Shown: positions 10,134-19,995, numbered from the stretch's first letter. The stretch is 25,715 nt of DNA from Didymodactylos carnosus (GCA_905250885.1 CAJNOQ010002198.1:1-25715), one strand, 5' to 3'. The notes: generated from the sequence alone by a model not told the origin. Program-made: numbers and translations.

Positions 10134-10518
10134 ATAAGTAGGACTGAAATATAGGTATATACGTGTAGAAAATAATGATCAATAAAATGAATTTAGTACG
10201 ATTGTCATTAAATGTTATATTTATTATTTTGTATTTTTGAATAATGACGATGAACGGTTTTTTAACGAGGTGTGGTGTTGAATCGAAACGTTTTGGTGAG
10301 TGAGGACGCTCTGGATTACAAAATTTAAATAATGAATTTTGATGATTAATGAAATTGAAAAAATACTTGATAAAAAACATGTTCATCGTCATTATTCAAA
10401 AACACAAAATAATAAATATAACATTTAATAACAATCGTACCAAAGTAGTTTTATCTACCATTATTTTCTACACGTATATACCTATATTTCAATCCTACTT
10501 ATTCACAAACACTGCGCC
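10118..10518. repeat. Long inverted repeat (arms about 138 bp, loop 125 bp) at the 3' end of the SAM gene
   Basis: Left arm 10118-10255 and right arm 10381-10518 are reverse complements with roughly 90% identity by eye; both contain TGAATAAGTAGGAYTGAAAT, TATAGGTATATACGTGTAG and TTTTTGAATAATGACGATGA in matching order. The left arm includes the last codons and stop of the SAM gene, and weak similarity to those codons seems to persist in the right arm. The structure is therefore an inverted duplication of the gene's 3' end. A transcript crossing both arms would fold into a long hairpin. Confidence 0.85.
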
Positions 10519-11127
10519 TATAATGTATTCCATAAGGAATTTTTCCTTTCAAGGCCCATTAACAGATAACTCGATCCTAGAACTGCCAAAAAGAGAAGGG
10601 AACGTTTTTCTCTATCTCGGCATCACTATCAAGCACAACGAAATTTTTTCAGCTATCAAATGTAGTCAAAAATATAATAATGGTCACACTAATAATATTT
10701 GATTTCTTTTAATTTTAAAAATATGCGAACATTTCGTGTACTTTACACTAGTATAAAAAATGGAAATGGATCTTCTCTGATTAATACAATTTTAGTTCGC
10801 GAAGTTGGTACAATAGAATTAAATTTACAGTGAATACTCCCTTCCTTCAATATATAAAAGATAAAGATTTGATGAAAATATAAAATTTGTTCTTCTCTTA
10901 CTTTATTCTTTAAACAGCAAGAAACATTAGACTTTTTCTTATAGAAAAGTCTAAATAGTATCAGAGTAGAATAAATTGTAAAAGAAAAGTATTCGGGTTT
11001 TTGACAGATTAATAAAAGAATAATCTTCTGAAACATAGTGGTTAATTGTTTTTGAAGAAGTAATCAATCCAATTAGAAAAGAAAATGAAGTCCCTGTATA
11101 GTTTTGTACCAGCCATTTTGGCTATGT
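10519..11127. other. AT-rich intergenic, no gene recognised
   Basis: The frames at 10349-10702 (+) and 10743-11036 (-) are low-complexity, rich in I/F/L/K, and have no family motif. I regard them as chance. Confidence 0.4.
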
Positions 11128-11515
11128 TGACCGGAATTACCCCAACGGCAACCGTTCACTGACCGGGGTAATTCCGGTCATTTAATACCAGCCGACTGGA
11201 AATTGACCAGAACTAATTATCTCTAATGAATCTAACATGATTTTTGCATCAGTCGACAGCTAAGAGTCAAATCTATCTACCTGTGCAAAACCGTTTTTTT
11301 CTGGTTAAAAATGACTTAGCTATGAGCAAAATACTGAAAAGATTTCTGAGATTGACCGGAATTACTCCGAGGCACTCTACACCATGATTGTTCGGAGACT
11401 CGTCACAGCTTAAAAAGGATATAAATTGGAAACTGAAGTCTTGTAGATGAACGTTTTCTATACCTATAAGTTTTTAAATCTCGGTGTTTCTCGCTAGAAA
11501 CAAACGGTTTTGCAC
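11128..11515. repeat. Decayed repeat element with TTGACCGGAATTACCCC motifs
   Basis: TGACCGGAATTACCCC at 11128-11143 recurs as an exact inverted copy at 11165-11180, forming a hairpin. A third copy (one mismatch) is at 11353-11368, and a diverged one starts near 11203. A second inverted pair lies around them: GTGCAAAACCGTTT at 11283 and its reverse complement ending at 11514. Together they suggest a degenerate palindromic DNA element; no coding content is visible. Confidence 0.55.
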
Positions 11516-12719
11516 GCCTCAAGAGATCCGGAGCATCCAGCTAAATGCTGTACGGAATCTTCATCAGATTTTGTAGAATAGGATAGATTCTAGCCAGAAG
11601 ACTTATAGATATCGAAAAAGTTCACCTCTGAGACTTCAGCTTTCCAGTACTCGTAGCGTTGACTTTTCCGAACAGGCCTTGATTCTGTTCTTCGAGTAGC
11701 ATATACACATTTTCTCCTGCCTTCCTTCATGTATTTGTATAGACGTGGTCTGAGTAGAAACAGAAAATACACGTCGTGTTCTTGTTTAGAATTTTTTCCA
11801 CATGTAAAAATAGCTTCAAAAATCAGAAAAGAGTTAACATGAATAGCATTTTTAGAATTTATGGATAAAGTTAAAAATAAGAATTTAAGAATAATTGCGG
11901 TTATCATGTTAAGTATTTTAATAAAAGTTTTATTTTCGTGTTTTAATTCGGGCTAGTGACTCTACCGAAGAAAAAATAAGGATATAGAAATATGTTTAAA
12001 TATCGCTACTGATTCGGTTCACCTCTAGTATAAAAGTATAAACTATTAGTCATATTAAATGTGATTTTATAGTGCGGAAAAAAAAACCCATGTAAGAAGA
12101 GAAAAACACTTTTCTGCTTCAGTACAAGCAAATGTAGGTCTACAAAAGTTATACGAACACTTGAATAACTTGAATGATAACTTATTCAAAGTTGTTGCAA
12201 CTAATATTCTCAAATAAAGGGTTAAGCATTGCGCTCAGGGAATTAGTTTTTTAATTAATTAATCTTGATTAAATGTTTAATTAAGAGCTAAATAATTTTT
12301 TCATGGTCAGATCCAGAATATTACTCAGCTATGTAAAAAAAGTATATTTTAACTTTTTTCAGAACTCGTTATGAAGTAAAGAGAATCATCAAAAGAAGTC
12401 AATGAAAAAGTCCGTTCTTATTAGGCACATTGTCTATGTCTGCGTGATATTCGAACGAAAACAAAATGTGTATCAAATAAGAAATCGTCCTCTTTTAGTA
12501 CATAAGGACGTATACAGAAAATAGAAACGAATCGTCTAAATACGATATTGTGTGGCATGACATGTGACAATAGAAAAACCTTCTTCTGATATAAGTGTGA
12601 GTGATAACTCAAAGTACATAGCAGTTTAAAGAGAGTGGACAAATATGATGTACTTATTTTGAGGTCAATATCTGGTGAAATGAATTGCATCATGTTCTCG
12701 AAGAGGCAGACGGATAAAA
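11516..12719. other. Intergenic, no gene recognised
   Basis: Minus-strand frames at 11590-11907 (105 codons) and 12421-12693 (90 codons) show no domain, no biased composition that I can interpret, and no recognisable relatives. They are left as unsupported. The remainder is AT-rich. Confidence 0.35.
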
Positions 12720-12860
12720 CATGGTGAAATTAGTGTCCGACTGCCTCGAGAATAGCTCTTTCGAAGAGAGCCTTCTCGATCCTGAAATTTGTGTCTTTTC
12801 CTCTTCTTTGACTCAAGCTGAAATCTTGCACAAGAAGCAAGATTTCTTAAGGAAAAAATA
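12720..12860 (+). CDS. Possible small or orphan exon, unidentified
   Basis: An ATG-initiated 46-codon frame with mixed, protein-like composition (for example DCLENSSFEESLLDPE, LTQAEILHKKQDFL), ending at a TAA. I do not recognise it. Part of it overlaps a hairpin formed by TTCTCGA-AGGCAGACGG (about 12694-12712) and CCGACTGCCTCGAGAA (about 12738-12753), so it may be element-derived. An exon-like segment follows at 12880. Confidence 0.2.
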
Positions 12861-12879
12861 AAATTTCGTCTTTCTTCAG

Positions 12880-12982
12880 GTGAAGATCGTGATAAGAATG
12901 TGTTAAAAGAAAGCTTTCACTACTTTGAAAATTTTGAGGATTTCATAGAGATTACATTAGCGTACTCGACTTCATACATATA
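12880..12982 (+). CDS. Possible 3'-terminal exon fragment, unidentified
   Basis: After a good acceptor (CGTCTTTCTTCAG) an open stretch encodes a segment such as EDRDKNVLKESFHYFENFED followed by FIEITLAY and a TAA. An AATAAA occurs about 60 bp later (13039-13044). The amino-acid pattern looks protein-like but matches no family I know. No upstream exon was tied to it with confidence, so it may be the remnant of a gene end. Confidence 0.2.
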
Positions 12983-13113
12983 AAATCCTCAACTACTGTG
13001 ATATCAAAATCAAAAATGGAGAATTAATTTATAAACTTAATAAATCATTTTTTATTTTCTCGTTATTTATTTTTGATCCATGTCCCTTTTGTTGCATTTT
13101 ATCGTCTTTCGCA

Positions 13114-13205
13114 GAAATATTTCACTGAAAGATTAGTTCGACGTCCTTCACAAGGTCTAACGTTAGCGAGAGCAAACAAGATCACAGGCAGCGAAGAAAA
13201 AAATG
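13114..13205 (+). CDS. Possible internal exon, unidentified
   Basis: Between an acceptor (TCTTTCGCAG) and a donor (G|GTAATC) lies an open segment with a protein-like sequence including YFTERLVRRPSQGLTLARAN. No domain recognised. It is not connected to a neighbouring exon by phase that I could establish. Confidence 0.2.
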
Positions 13206-13669
13206 GTAATCTCCTTGACTGAGAAAATAAACAAAACTCCTGCTTTACGTTTATTTAAAAAGATTTTCTATAGAAATTAAAAATTAATAACAAAAAGTAA
13301 AAAGCGTTTTTGCAGAAGTCTAAACAAATTCTCAAACTTTCGAAGCGACCGAGTGAATGTTTATCGTCTAATCTACATTTCTGGAAGCACTTGTTCACAT
13401 TCTTCCTTTCGGAACTTTATACTTTTGAAAAACTGCAGTAATAAATTATTAACCTTATCACAGGATGTTTTACCCGGTTTTTTCTCAGGAACATGATGGA
13501 TGCAGAAAGGTGATGATTTGAAATTGATGTTTATTCGTCTTAAATTTGAGGCTCATTTATTATTTGGCGAGTTTGGTGGTAGAATAAATTTTTCATTTTT
13601 CAGCAATGATTTACACTAAAACATCTTTTTATTGTACATAGACATTTATGTCGACGCTTGATTACATGA

Positions 13670-13810
13670 TGTTCTCGAAGAAAAGTCCGAGCAAAACACG
13701 ATGCAATTATTGTTGTAAATGAATCCCAAATAAACGGAAAACACGTGCTAAATTATGACTTTCTTCCAGCAAGATTTCTTGCTCGAGCGTATACTCACGC
13801 GTTAATTCAG
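13670..13810 (+). CDS. Possible exon, unidentified, ending at a GTATTT donor
   Basis: A 47-codon open segment without ATG encodes, among others, HDAIIVVNES and NYDFLPARFLARAYTHALIQ, and ends exactly at CAG|GTATTT. The composition is protein-like and the DNA at its start (ATGTTCTCGAAGA) resembles the sequence at 12691, so the two may derive from the same repeated exon or element. No upstream acceptor in frame is convincing. Confidence 0.25.
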
Positions 13811-14320
13811 GTATTTCGCAGGAATAACAATTTCGTGTTTAAAGAAAGTTAGCTAGTTATTATGATTCTATTTCATATTAGGCGCCGTTTCTATAATCCA
13901 CGCGCGCTGATTTTTAATTAGCGTAGCAAGAGCTTTTTTTAATCCGCTTTGCGCTTATTCTACGCACCGAAGTATACTAAATTCAATTTTAATGTTTGCA
14001 GCTGAAGAAGTATATAGTTTAATTTCGCTAAAATTTGCTGTATACGTTACGGTGCGGTGGAAGTCTGTCAGTGTAACTATTGGCTCTTATGGTACCAATG
14101 AGAGTGTTGCTATGGGCCCATAAAAATGAATTTTCTTAAAAATCCTGAAATTTTTCGATTAAAAAATGGTTTAACTAAACTTTCACGATCATCAGAGTAT
14201 ATAACTTAGATTATATGACCAAAAGGAAATCGAGTAAAAACACTCGTCTCACAAACTGTTTTTTTTCATATGATGGCCATTCCGATTGTTTTACAGTAAA
14301 CACTATCCCAGGTGAAATAC
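13811..14320. other. Intergenic, no gene recognised
   Basis: No coding segment supported. The 67-codon frame starting at 14215 runs into the AAGATCTTG palindrome cluster and is a by-product of it. Confidence 0.4.
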
Positions 14321-14321
14321 A

Positions 14322-14526
14322 TCTTACAAGACCATACAAGATCTGCCGTTTGCTAGTGAAATCTTGTAACAAGATCTTACTGCATGATCTTACAAGATCT
14401 TGTCTTAGGATGTTGTAAGATCCTGCGGAATCTTGTAACTTCTTATCATAAGATCTTATGTGATCAACTCATAAGACGTGACAAGATCTTGCAACACGAA
14501 AGCGTATGATCTTACAAGATCTTGTC
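14322..14526. repeat. Cluster of AAGATCTTG palindromes
   Basis: Within 205 bp there are at least nine copies or part-copies of the self-complementary unit (A)CAAGATCTTG(T), often arranged as GATCTTACAAGATCTTGT. That 18-mer occurs identically at 14386-14403 and 14508-14525. Other instances lie near 14336, 14361-14379, 14431, 14447-14460 and 14481. Every unit is a palindrome, so the stretch can form many alternative hairpins. There is no conserved spacing. Confidence 0.75.
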
Positions 14527-14695
14527 ATTGAGGGACGTGACTTGTATTTATTTCGTCTTCATGCATCAGCTGAGCGCAAATAAAGTGCATGACTATAAGG
14601 AACGTGGTTAAACACGATCCTAAGGACGTTTGTGTCCTACCTATGCCAGAAAATATTATGAATAGAGAAAGATACTTTTTTAGGAGGGTCTATAG

Positions 14696-14874
14696 TCTTT
14701 GTCTTGCCAATAAAAATAGCCCGAGACGTTATTTCCTTCGTTGGTATTGCAGTGTTTTTAACCATGATATTTACAATTACCTATACATCAAAATAAAAAC
14801 TGAAGTATACTTGTACATATATCTACATCTAGCGCTTTTTCTTTCTTATGTTCCGTGAAATGACAAATCAACAT
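14696..14874 (+). repeat. Left arm of a 179-bp inverted repeat flanking the GPCR gene
   Basis: This runs from TCTTTGTCTTGCCAATAAAA to TGACAAATCAACAT and matches the reverse complement of 17444-17622 with three mismatches by eye (about 98% identity). The outer ends read TCTTTGTCTTGCC on both sides. The 89-codon frame starting at 14589 passes through it by chance. Confidence 0.9.
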
Positions 14875-15089
14875 TGGCATTTTCTCTTCAGGATCTTCAG
14901 GACGCAGCTGAAAAGAGAAAAGAACATGACAATAACTTCGACTTGCTACACATAAAATCTGATTATAGTCAAAATCATTGATAATAAACGTGAAAAAGCT
15001 GTATACTGTGATTGTTTCTGTTATCTAACGGGATATACTATTACATAGCAACTAGTGGTACTTATGATTGATAAAGACTGGTGATGAGT

Positions 15090-16085
15090 TCAAATTATTG
15101 ATTTGTTTGTCGTATTTGTTTGCGCCATGGTTGTTACGAGTGAAATACGATGGTTTTTTCTGATAATTTTCATCAGCTGCTGTCGAAATCTTTTAGAGTA
15201 ACCCAAGTAGACATAGAATGTGTACGAATAATAGATTCCTGGTAATAAAAATGTTGTTACAAAACTGCAAAGATTTTCAGTTGCTATTCGCTGTTGAGAT
15301 TTGAATGCAACATTAATAGTAATCGCTGCATAAACATACCATGCAGGCGCTAAACCGTTACAGCAAATAAAAAAGACCACTTGAAATAGCATCATCCGCA
15401 TAATTTGTTGCTCATTCTTTCTTGTTGAAACAGAGGAAATTCGTTGACGGCTTTTTTTCGCGTTGTTCACCGTGAGCATTCCAAAGATTATAGTGAATAC
15501 AGGGGTAAATAGTCCGACCACAAATAAACTGTAGACACTTATGAATGTGACGTAAACCTCAGTAAATCCACACCGTTGCTGAGCAATTTGAACGCATATG
15601 AGAGCGTGAACGGACACTATTAACCAAAATCCAGTAGTGGCTGGAATTACTTTGAACATCATAGCCATGCTGCTGAATTGTCGGTATTTCGCCGTTGGTG
15701 AACTTACGAGAAACCGATCAATACACGCCAGAACCAGATAACTTCGAGATAACATTGAAAATACTTGACCGAAATACGTTTTCAATCGACAAAGCAAAAG
15801 AATGGAGTTTGTAACATCCGAAATGTTGAAACCAAGAGTCAGTACACGCGGTAGTGCAATAAAATTAAGAGCACAAAAATTGGCACATGATGAAGCCAGA
15901 AGATACATTGAACACGGATTTGTTCGCAAAGATTTAAGCGATAGAAATATGAGCAGATTAAATAGACAGCCAATATTTCCCAGTAAAATTGAACATGATA
16001 TAAAATAACGGGTGATGAGTTGTTGAACAGTGGATAATGTTGAAATTAATACATCCGATGATGTAGTCGAATTCAACGAAGACAT
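15090..16085 (-). CDS. Rhodopsin-like (class A) seven-transmembrane receptor, 331 aa
   Basis: A single-exon frame from the ATG at 16083-16085 encodes a short N-terminus with a glycosylation sequon (N5-S-T) and seven hydrophobic segments at about 27-50, 58-80, 98-122, 143-166, 186-210, 240-263 and 272-298. TM1 has the GN motif (LLGNIGCLFNLLIF). TM3 starts with the conserved Cys (CRLKTYFGQVFSML) and ends in ACIDRF, a DRF variant of DRY. A basic third loop (KKSRQRISS) and a basic C-terminal helix 8 region (YSKRFRQQLMKIIRKN) follow. TM7 has no NPxxY: it reads LLPGIYYSYTFYVYLG. The overall look is that of the intronless FMRFamide-like peptide receptors that are multiplied in bdelloid rotifers. It would sit in the plasma membrane and couple to a G protein; the ligand is unknown. 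It lies between 179-bp inverted repeats. Confidence 0.85.
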   Translation of the reverse strand: MSSLNSTTSSDVLISTLSTVQQLITRYFISCSILLGNIGCLFNLLIFLSLKSLRTNPCSMYLLASSCANFCALNFIALPRVLTLGFNISDVTNSILLLCRLKTYFGQVFSMLSRSYLVLACIDRFLVSSPTAKYRQFSSMAMMFKVIPATTGFWLIVSVHALICVQIAQQRCGFTEVYVTFISVYSLFVVGLFTPVFTIIFGMLTVNNAKKSRQRISSVSTRKNEQQIMRMMLFQVVFFICCNGLAPAWYVYAAITINVAFKSQQRIATENLCSFVTTFLLPGIYYSYTFYVYLGYSKRFRQQLMKIIRKNHRISLVTTMAQTNTTNKSII

Positions 16086-16591
16086 TAGGCAATACGGTTG
16101 CTGTTGAATGTCATGAATGAAAGGATGTAAACTGTAATCATGAAGCTGTTAACTCACAACTCCAAATTAACTAATCCATCATGACCAGAAACGAAAAGAT
16201 GAAGAAGCAAGATCTGGTCTTGATTTTATTTCATATAATATATAATTAAAACAACAGAAAGAATCAAATCACATTCGACACATGAATAATATTTGAATTT
16301 CCAAGAACATACACTGGAATAGAATGTGTTTCTGACGGCAGAACACATTCCAACTAATTATTCCACAGCGGTAATAACAAAAAAATGTTAGGAGCTATAT
16401 TCTCAAAACTGACTTTTGAAAGCACTGGTTCACCACCAACGGACTAATTTTCATCAAGAAAAATATCGATTTATATGTAACTTGGCATGCTGTATCTGAT
16501 GAGTATAGTGAGATTCGCTGGTCGAAACTTTTGTATACAGCGGGCGGACCTGCGTGAAAACACCCAGCCGTCACAGCTCTATAAACATATT
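16086..16591. other. Upstream region of the GPCR gene, no other gene seen
   Basis: This stretch holds the presumed promoter side of the receptor gene. A small hairpin (CAGAAACGAAAAG...AAGATCTGGTCTTG near 16182-16225) is visible. No second coding segment is supported. Confidence 0.4.
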
Positions 16592-17445
16592 ACTTATTTC
16601 CATTTGTTTTTACTGGATTTTTTTGTTAAGTGGGGCAGTGTCTGTTCACTGTATATATAGTGTTTCTCGTAATAATAATACAGTTGTGCATTGTGTCCAT
16701 AGTTTGAGTGTGTGTCATCTACCAAATCAATGTGTCCTGAAAGCTGTCGTCGGAGTTCATGGCGTCCCGCTTTTTAAATTTTTCTCTCTTCTCTGTTGAA
16801 CAATGCAGAAAATGAAGAAACAACAAAAAAAGCATTTCTTCCAAGATCTATAAGTAATCATCGGGTACTGTGAACGAATATATGAACCATTTGTTTCGCA
16901 CCAAAAGCGAGACAAATCACAAGGTATTCAACGGAATCAACGATTATGGACACAATCATCGTCAGCTTTTTCATCTGTGGATTTAAATACACCGACAAGT
17001 TTGTCGACACTCCCTGCAGTGCATGATGAGACATCGAATGTAGAAAATGAAAATAAGGGTTAATATCAAACACGTAATGGGCAAAATCCTGAGAATTTGT
17101 CTATAAACGATGATCAAGACTAGATAGACTAGAATGACAAAAATAACGAAGCAAGTTTCACTCTGCAAATAGCCGACAACGAATAAAAAAACAAATATTC
17201 TGAGCGGATGCATATTTTTGGACTATATGTGGAGGATCAAAAAACTTTGACTTTTTTTGAGCTGTTAATGTTTTTATTTTATTTTGTTTTTGTGTGATTT
17301 TGTGATATGTGTCATTACACTCTTTATCAGAACATCTACTAGTCTTTACATTTGAAATAGTTACCGTCGGCAACCGACCGAACAATGATACCAACACATT
17401 TTTCTCTCCTCTCATCTGTGCATTTGATGCAGCGAAAATGTCCAT
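16592..17445 (-). other. Open minus-strand segments of unknown nature
   Basis: Three separate minus-strand open stretches have protein-like composition. The first is 17158-17445 (95 codons from an ATG inside the right inverted-repeat arm, with CSDKECNDTYHK). The second follows an acceptor-like TCTCAG near 17088 down to 16858 (DFAHYVFDINPYFHFLHSM...). The third is about 16592-16764 without an ATG (RHELRRQLSGHIDLVDD...). An ATG at 17213 starts a signal-peptide-like MHPLRIFVFLFVVGYL. I could not join them into one phase-consistent gene or recognise a family, so they may be remnants of a spliced gene or chance. Confidence 0.2.
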
Positions 17446-17622
17446 GTTGATTTGTCATTTCACGGTACATTAGAAAGAAAAAGCGCTAGATGTAGATATA
17501 TGTACAAGTATACTTCAATTTTTATTTTGATGTATAGGTAATTGTAAATATCATGGTTAAAAACACTGCAATACCAACGAAGGAAATAACGTCTCGGGCT
17601 ATTTTTATTGGCAAGACAAAGA
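17444..17622 (-). repeat. Right arm of the 179-bp inverted repeat
   Basis: This is the inverted partner of 14696-14874, separated from it by 2569 bp. Beyond the arm the flanks (TATAG on the left, AAAACGAA on the right) show no shared target-site duplication that I can see. Confidence 0.9.
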
Positions 17623-18070
17623 AAAACGAATAAATTTTCTTGTTTTCATAAAACAAATTTTAAATCTAATTTAGACAATGAAACAAATAAGGTGGTTTCT
17701 GATTTATTTTTTTATGTTAACTCTTTCAAATGTGTTCGTAACCAAAGCTATAAGGTATATTACTCCATGTTCTAGTAAAAAGGATCGCCTTCATTTTATT
17801 TTGTAGAGTATACGCTGTGTAAAAACGCCGGGATATATTTATGTTTATACTTCAAAATACATGTGTTTCAATCACACATGTCTGATTGTATAATGAAAAT
17901 ACAACCTTACCGTTTCCTCTTCGAAAGCTCTTTTCCTGCGCTATGTTTCTGCATATTGCTACATATACGGAAATAGTCGTTCTAAGGCCAAGTATGTTTA
18001 AAAATACTTCCGGCTATGGAAAACAATCTTCTACGTGCGTGCAAAACGTCTAAGATAATCGATGACACGC
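17623..18070. other. Intergenic, no gene recognised
   Basis: AT-rich sequence between the inverted-repeat arm and the direct repeats. No frame of note. Confidence 0.4.
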
Positions 18071-18300
18071 TTTCTCATCTAGCCACTACGATAGGTATAT
18101 CAATCGATAGAGAATTTCTCGCGCTACAATTTCATATATGTAAAATGGTGAGAAAAGTGTTCTAGGGCATTTTGACACTAGAAATGGTTTCTGCAAAGCG
18201 GCGACTTGTTCGACGGTGAGGATCCTACGATCAACGTTTCTCAACTAGCCGCTATGATAGATATATCATTCGATAGAGAATTTTACGACCTTCAAAATAA
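18071..18300. repeat. Two direct repeats of about 64 bp, 166 bp apart
   Basis: 18071-18135 and 18237-18300 share TTTCTCANCTAGCCRCTAYG, then ATAGRTATATCAWTCGATAG and AGAATTT, at roughly 80% identity. Similarity extends a little upstream (GATNNTACGATNAACG), so the unit may have been a 166-bp tandem repeat. Confidence 0.7.
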
Positions 18301-18340
18301 GCTATAAACAAGTCTTTCAAAAATATGTCCAGTTGGGTCA

Positions 18341-19177
18341 CCCACATGGGTCAATAGTCGAAATAGCCGATATAATGATTTTCGCCTATCTTGATGTTTT
18401 CAACACTCCGTTAGTCGTTTTTCTACCAGAATGAAAAATTATGCATTGTTCAAAAACATACCATTGGATAGCCCTTCAAATTCTCTACAAAGTGAGCTGG
18501 TCACAATATCCAGACAGGTGGGGTCAGTCATTAAAGATATGGAAAAGAAGCTTTGTATTCTGAGCAAAATAAGACAGCTCCCGGCATTCCATAGTGCTTT
18601 CTCACATAACTGCAGTCGACCACTGCACAAGGGCGCGCAAGTACTATGAATAAAGTACGTGAAAAAGCACTATAGAATGGGGAGAGCTGTCTTATTTTGC
18701 TCAGAATTCTTTGCTCTCTCGGGCTAGATGATTTGCAAAATTTTCTCAGTAAAACCTAAGGATTTGATTTTTCAGCGATCTGGTTTTCCAGAAGACTTAT
18801 TATGAACTTTTCTCATGAAGGGGCGATTTGCACCTCATTTGATAGCAAAATCTTGTTGTTATTCAAAACATTAGTCAGATTGGTTCCAGCTTTTACTAAA
18901 TGGTCAAAACAAGAGAGTTCTTGTGATTATGACACATTGTACTGCTTCGATAACACCCAAAAGCTTCTTTTCCATATCTTTAATGACTGGCCCCACCTGT
19001 CTGGATATTGTAACCAGCTCACTTTGTAGAGAATTTCAAGGGCTATCTAATGGTATGCTTTCGAACAATGCATAGTTTTTCATTCTGCTAGGAAAACGAC
19101 TAACGGAGTTTTGGAAGCACTAAGATAGGCGAAAATCATTATATCGACCAAGTATTTCGACTATTGACCCATGTGGG
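18341..19177. mobile_element. Nested fold-back element with long terminal inverted repeats
   Basis: Outer arms 18341-18554 and 18961-19177 are reverse complements at about 90% identity, starting CCCACATGGGTCAATAGTCG on each side. Directly inside the left arm, 18557-18605 pairs with 18659-18707 (ATTCTGAGCAAAATAAGACA and its complement) as a second 49-bp inverted pair. The remaining core (18708-18960) is unique. Open frames inside (for example 18431-18649, 18802-19029) mirror each other and reflect the arms, not genes. It is a non-autonomous DNA element; the mobilising transposase is not identifiable here. Confidence 0.85.
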
Positions 19178-19995
19178 CATGTTTTTGACATCGTAGGCTT
19201 TTACGTATGCTAAGTCCGATGAGCGTATGCAGAGACATGTGCGACATGTACTTTTACATATGCAGTGATATTTCAATAAACAACTAACTTTTTCAATTAA
19301 TGCATCAAATCTAGAATATCTTCTTCTGCGAGGGCTCAGTTAAACGAAGTGATTGTCCATGATCTCAACATAAAAAAGCACAGAAGTAAGAAAATGCATT
19401 CAGCGTCAGATCGCTTTGCCATTAGTGACAGAATGTAGTGAACATCATCAACACATCATCAACACATGAATAAACTAAGAGACATCAGTCTTTCTTACCT
19501 TTAATTTAAGATCATTTAAAATCATATGTCGAATCAGAATTGAGAAACACAGGGAAGTACGATTTGGTTTATTTGAGCAGTAAATATTTCTGAAATGAAA
19601 AGTCCACAGCTTATCGAAACTGAGATAACTCAACATTATGACTACAGACACTAGGAGATGGTTATGTAAAAGTCTAAGAAATCTAAGAGTCTGTGCACAG
19701 CCGACAGATTCTACTACTCAGCTTCGGAGTTGAAACTGGTTGAGAATTTTCTAACCGGACCGAACCGTGCGGTTTAAACTTTGGAAAGCTTCAATGCGTT
19801 CGGGATGTTCTGAATAAGAAAATGAGTCGACAGTAATTAGTCGAACAGAGGCCTAAAACTACTTTTCGATCATTTTGTAATCTTCTCTAGTCTTTTGGGA
19901 TATCAGGTAGAAGCCAAGTTTCTTAATCAGTGCGATCTTGAGTTAATAAGACTGGAGGGCAACGTTTTCTGGAAGTTCTCTACAGTGAATATATT
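19178..19995. other. Intergenic, no gene recognised
   Basis: Only a two-copy 11-bp tandem repeat (CATCATCAACA) near 19443-19465 stands out. No coding segment supported. Confidence 0.4.

Noticed and set aside
10123..10702. Open frames of 89 (-) and 117 (+) codons with the same internal peptide
   Set aside because: They encode the same low-complexity peptide because they lie on the two arms of the inverted repeat; they are not genes.
5400..10900. CACTA/CACTG-type terminal inverted repeats bounding the nested transposon
   Set aside because: CACTG (about 5456) and CACTAG (about 10746) occur, but no extended matching inverted ends could be aligned by eye.
11590..11907. 105-codon minus-strand frame
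   Set aside because: No motif, no splice context and composition compatible with chance in AT-rich DNA.
12421..12693. 90-codon minus-strand frame
   Set aside because: No recognisable domain or supporting signals.
14589..14858. 89-codon plus-strand frame
   Set aside because: Mostly a read-through of the inverted-repeat arm; not protein-like at its ends.
16554..16799. 81-codon plus-strand frame with a hydrophobic start
   Set aside because: It begins with GTG and has no ATG; the minus strand of the same stretch looks at least as protein-like.
18431..19029. Open frames in both halves of the fold-back element
   Set aside because: They mirror each other through the inverted arms and have no independent support.
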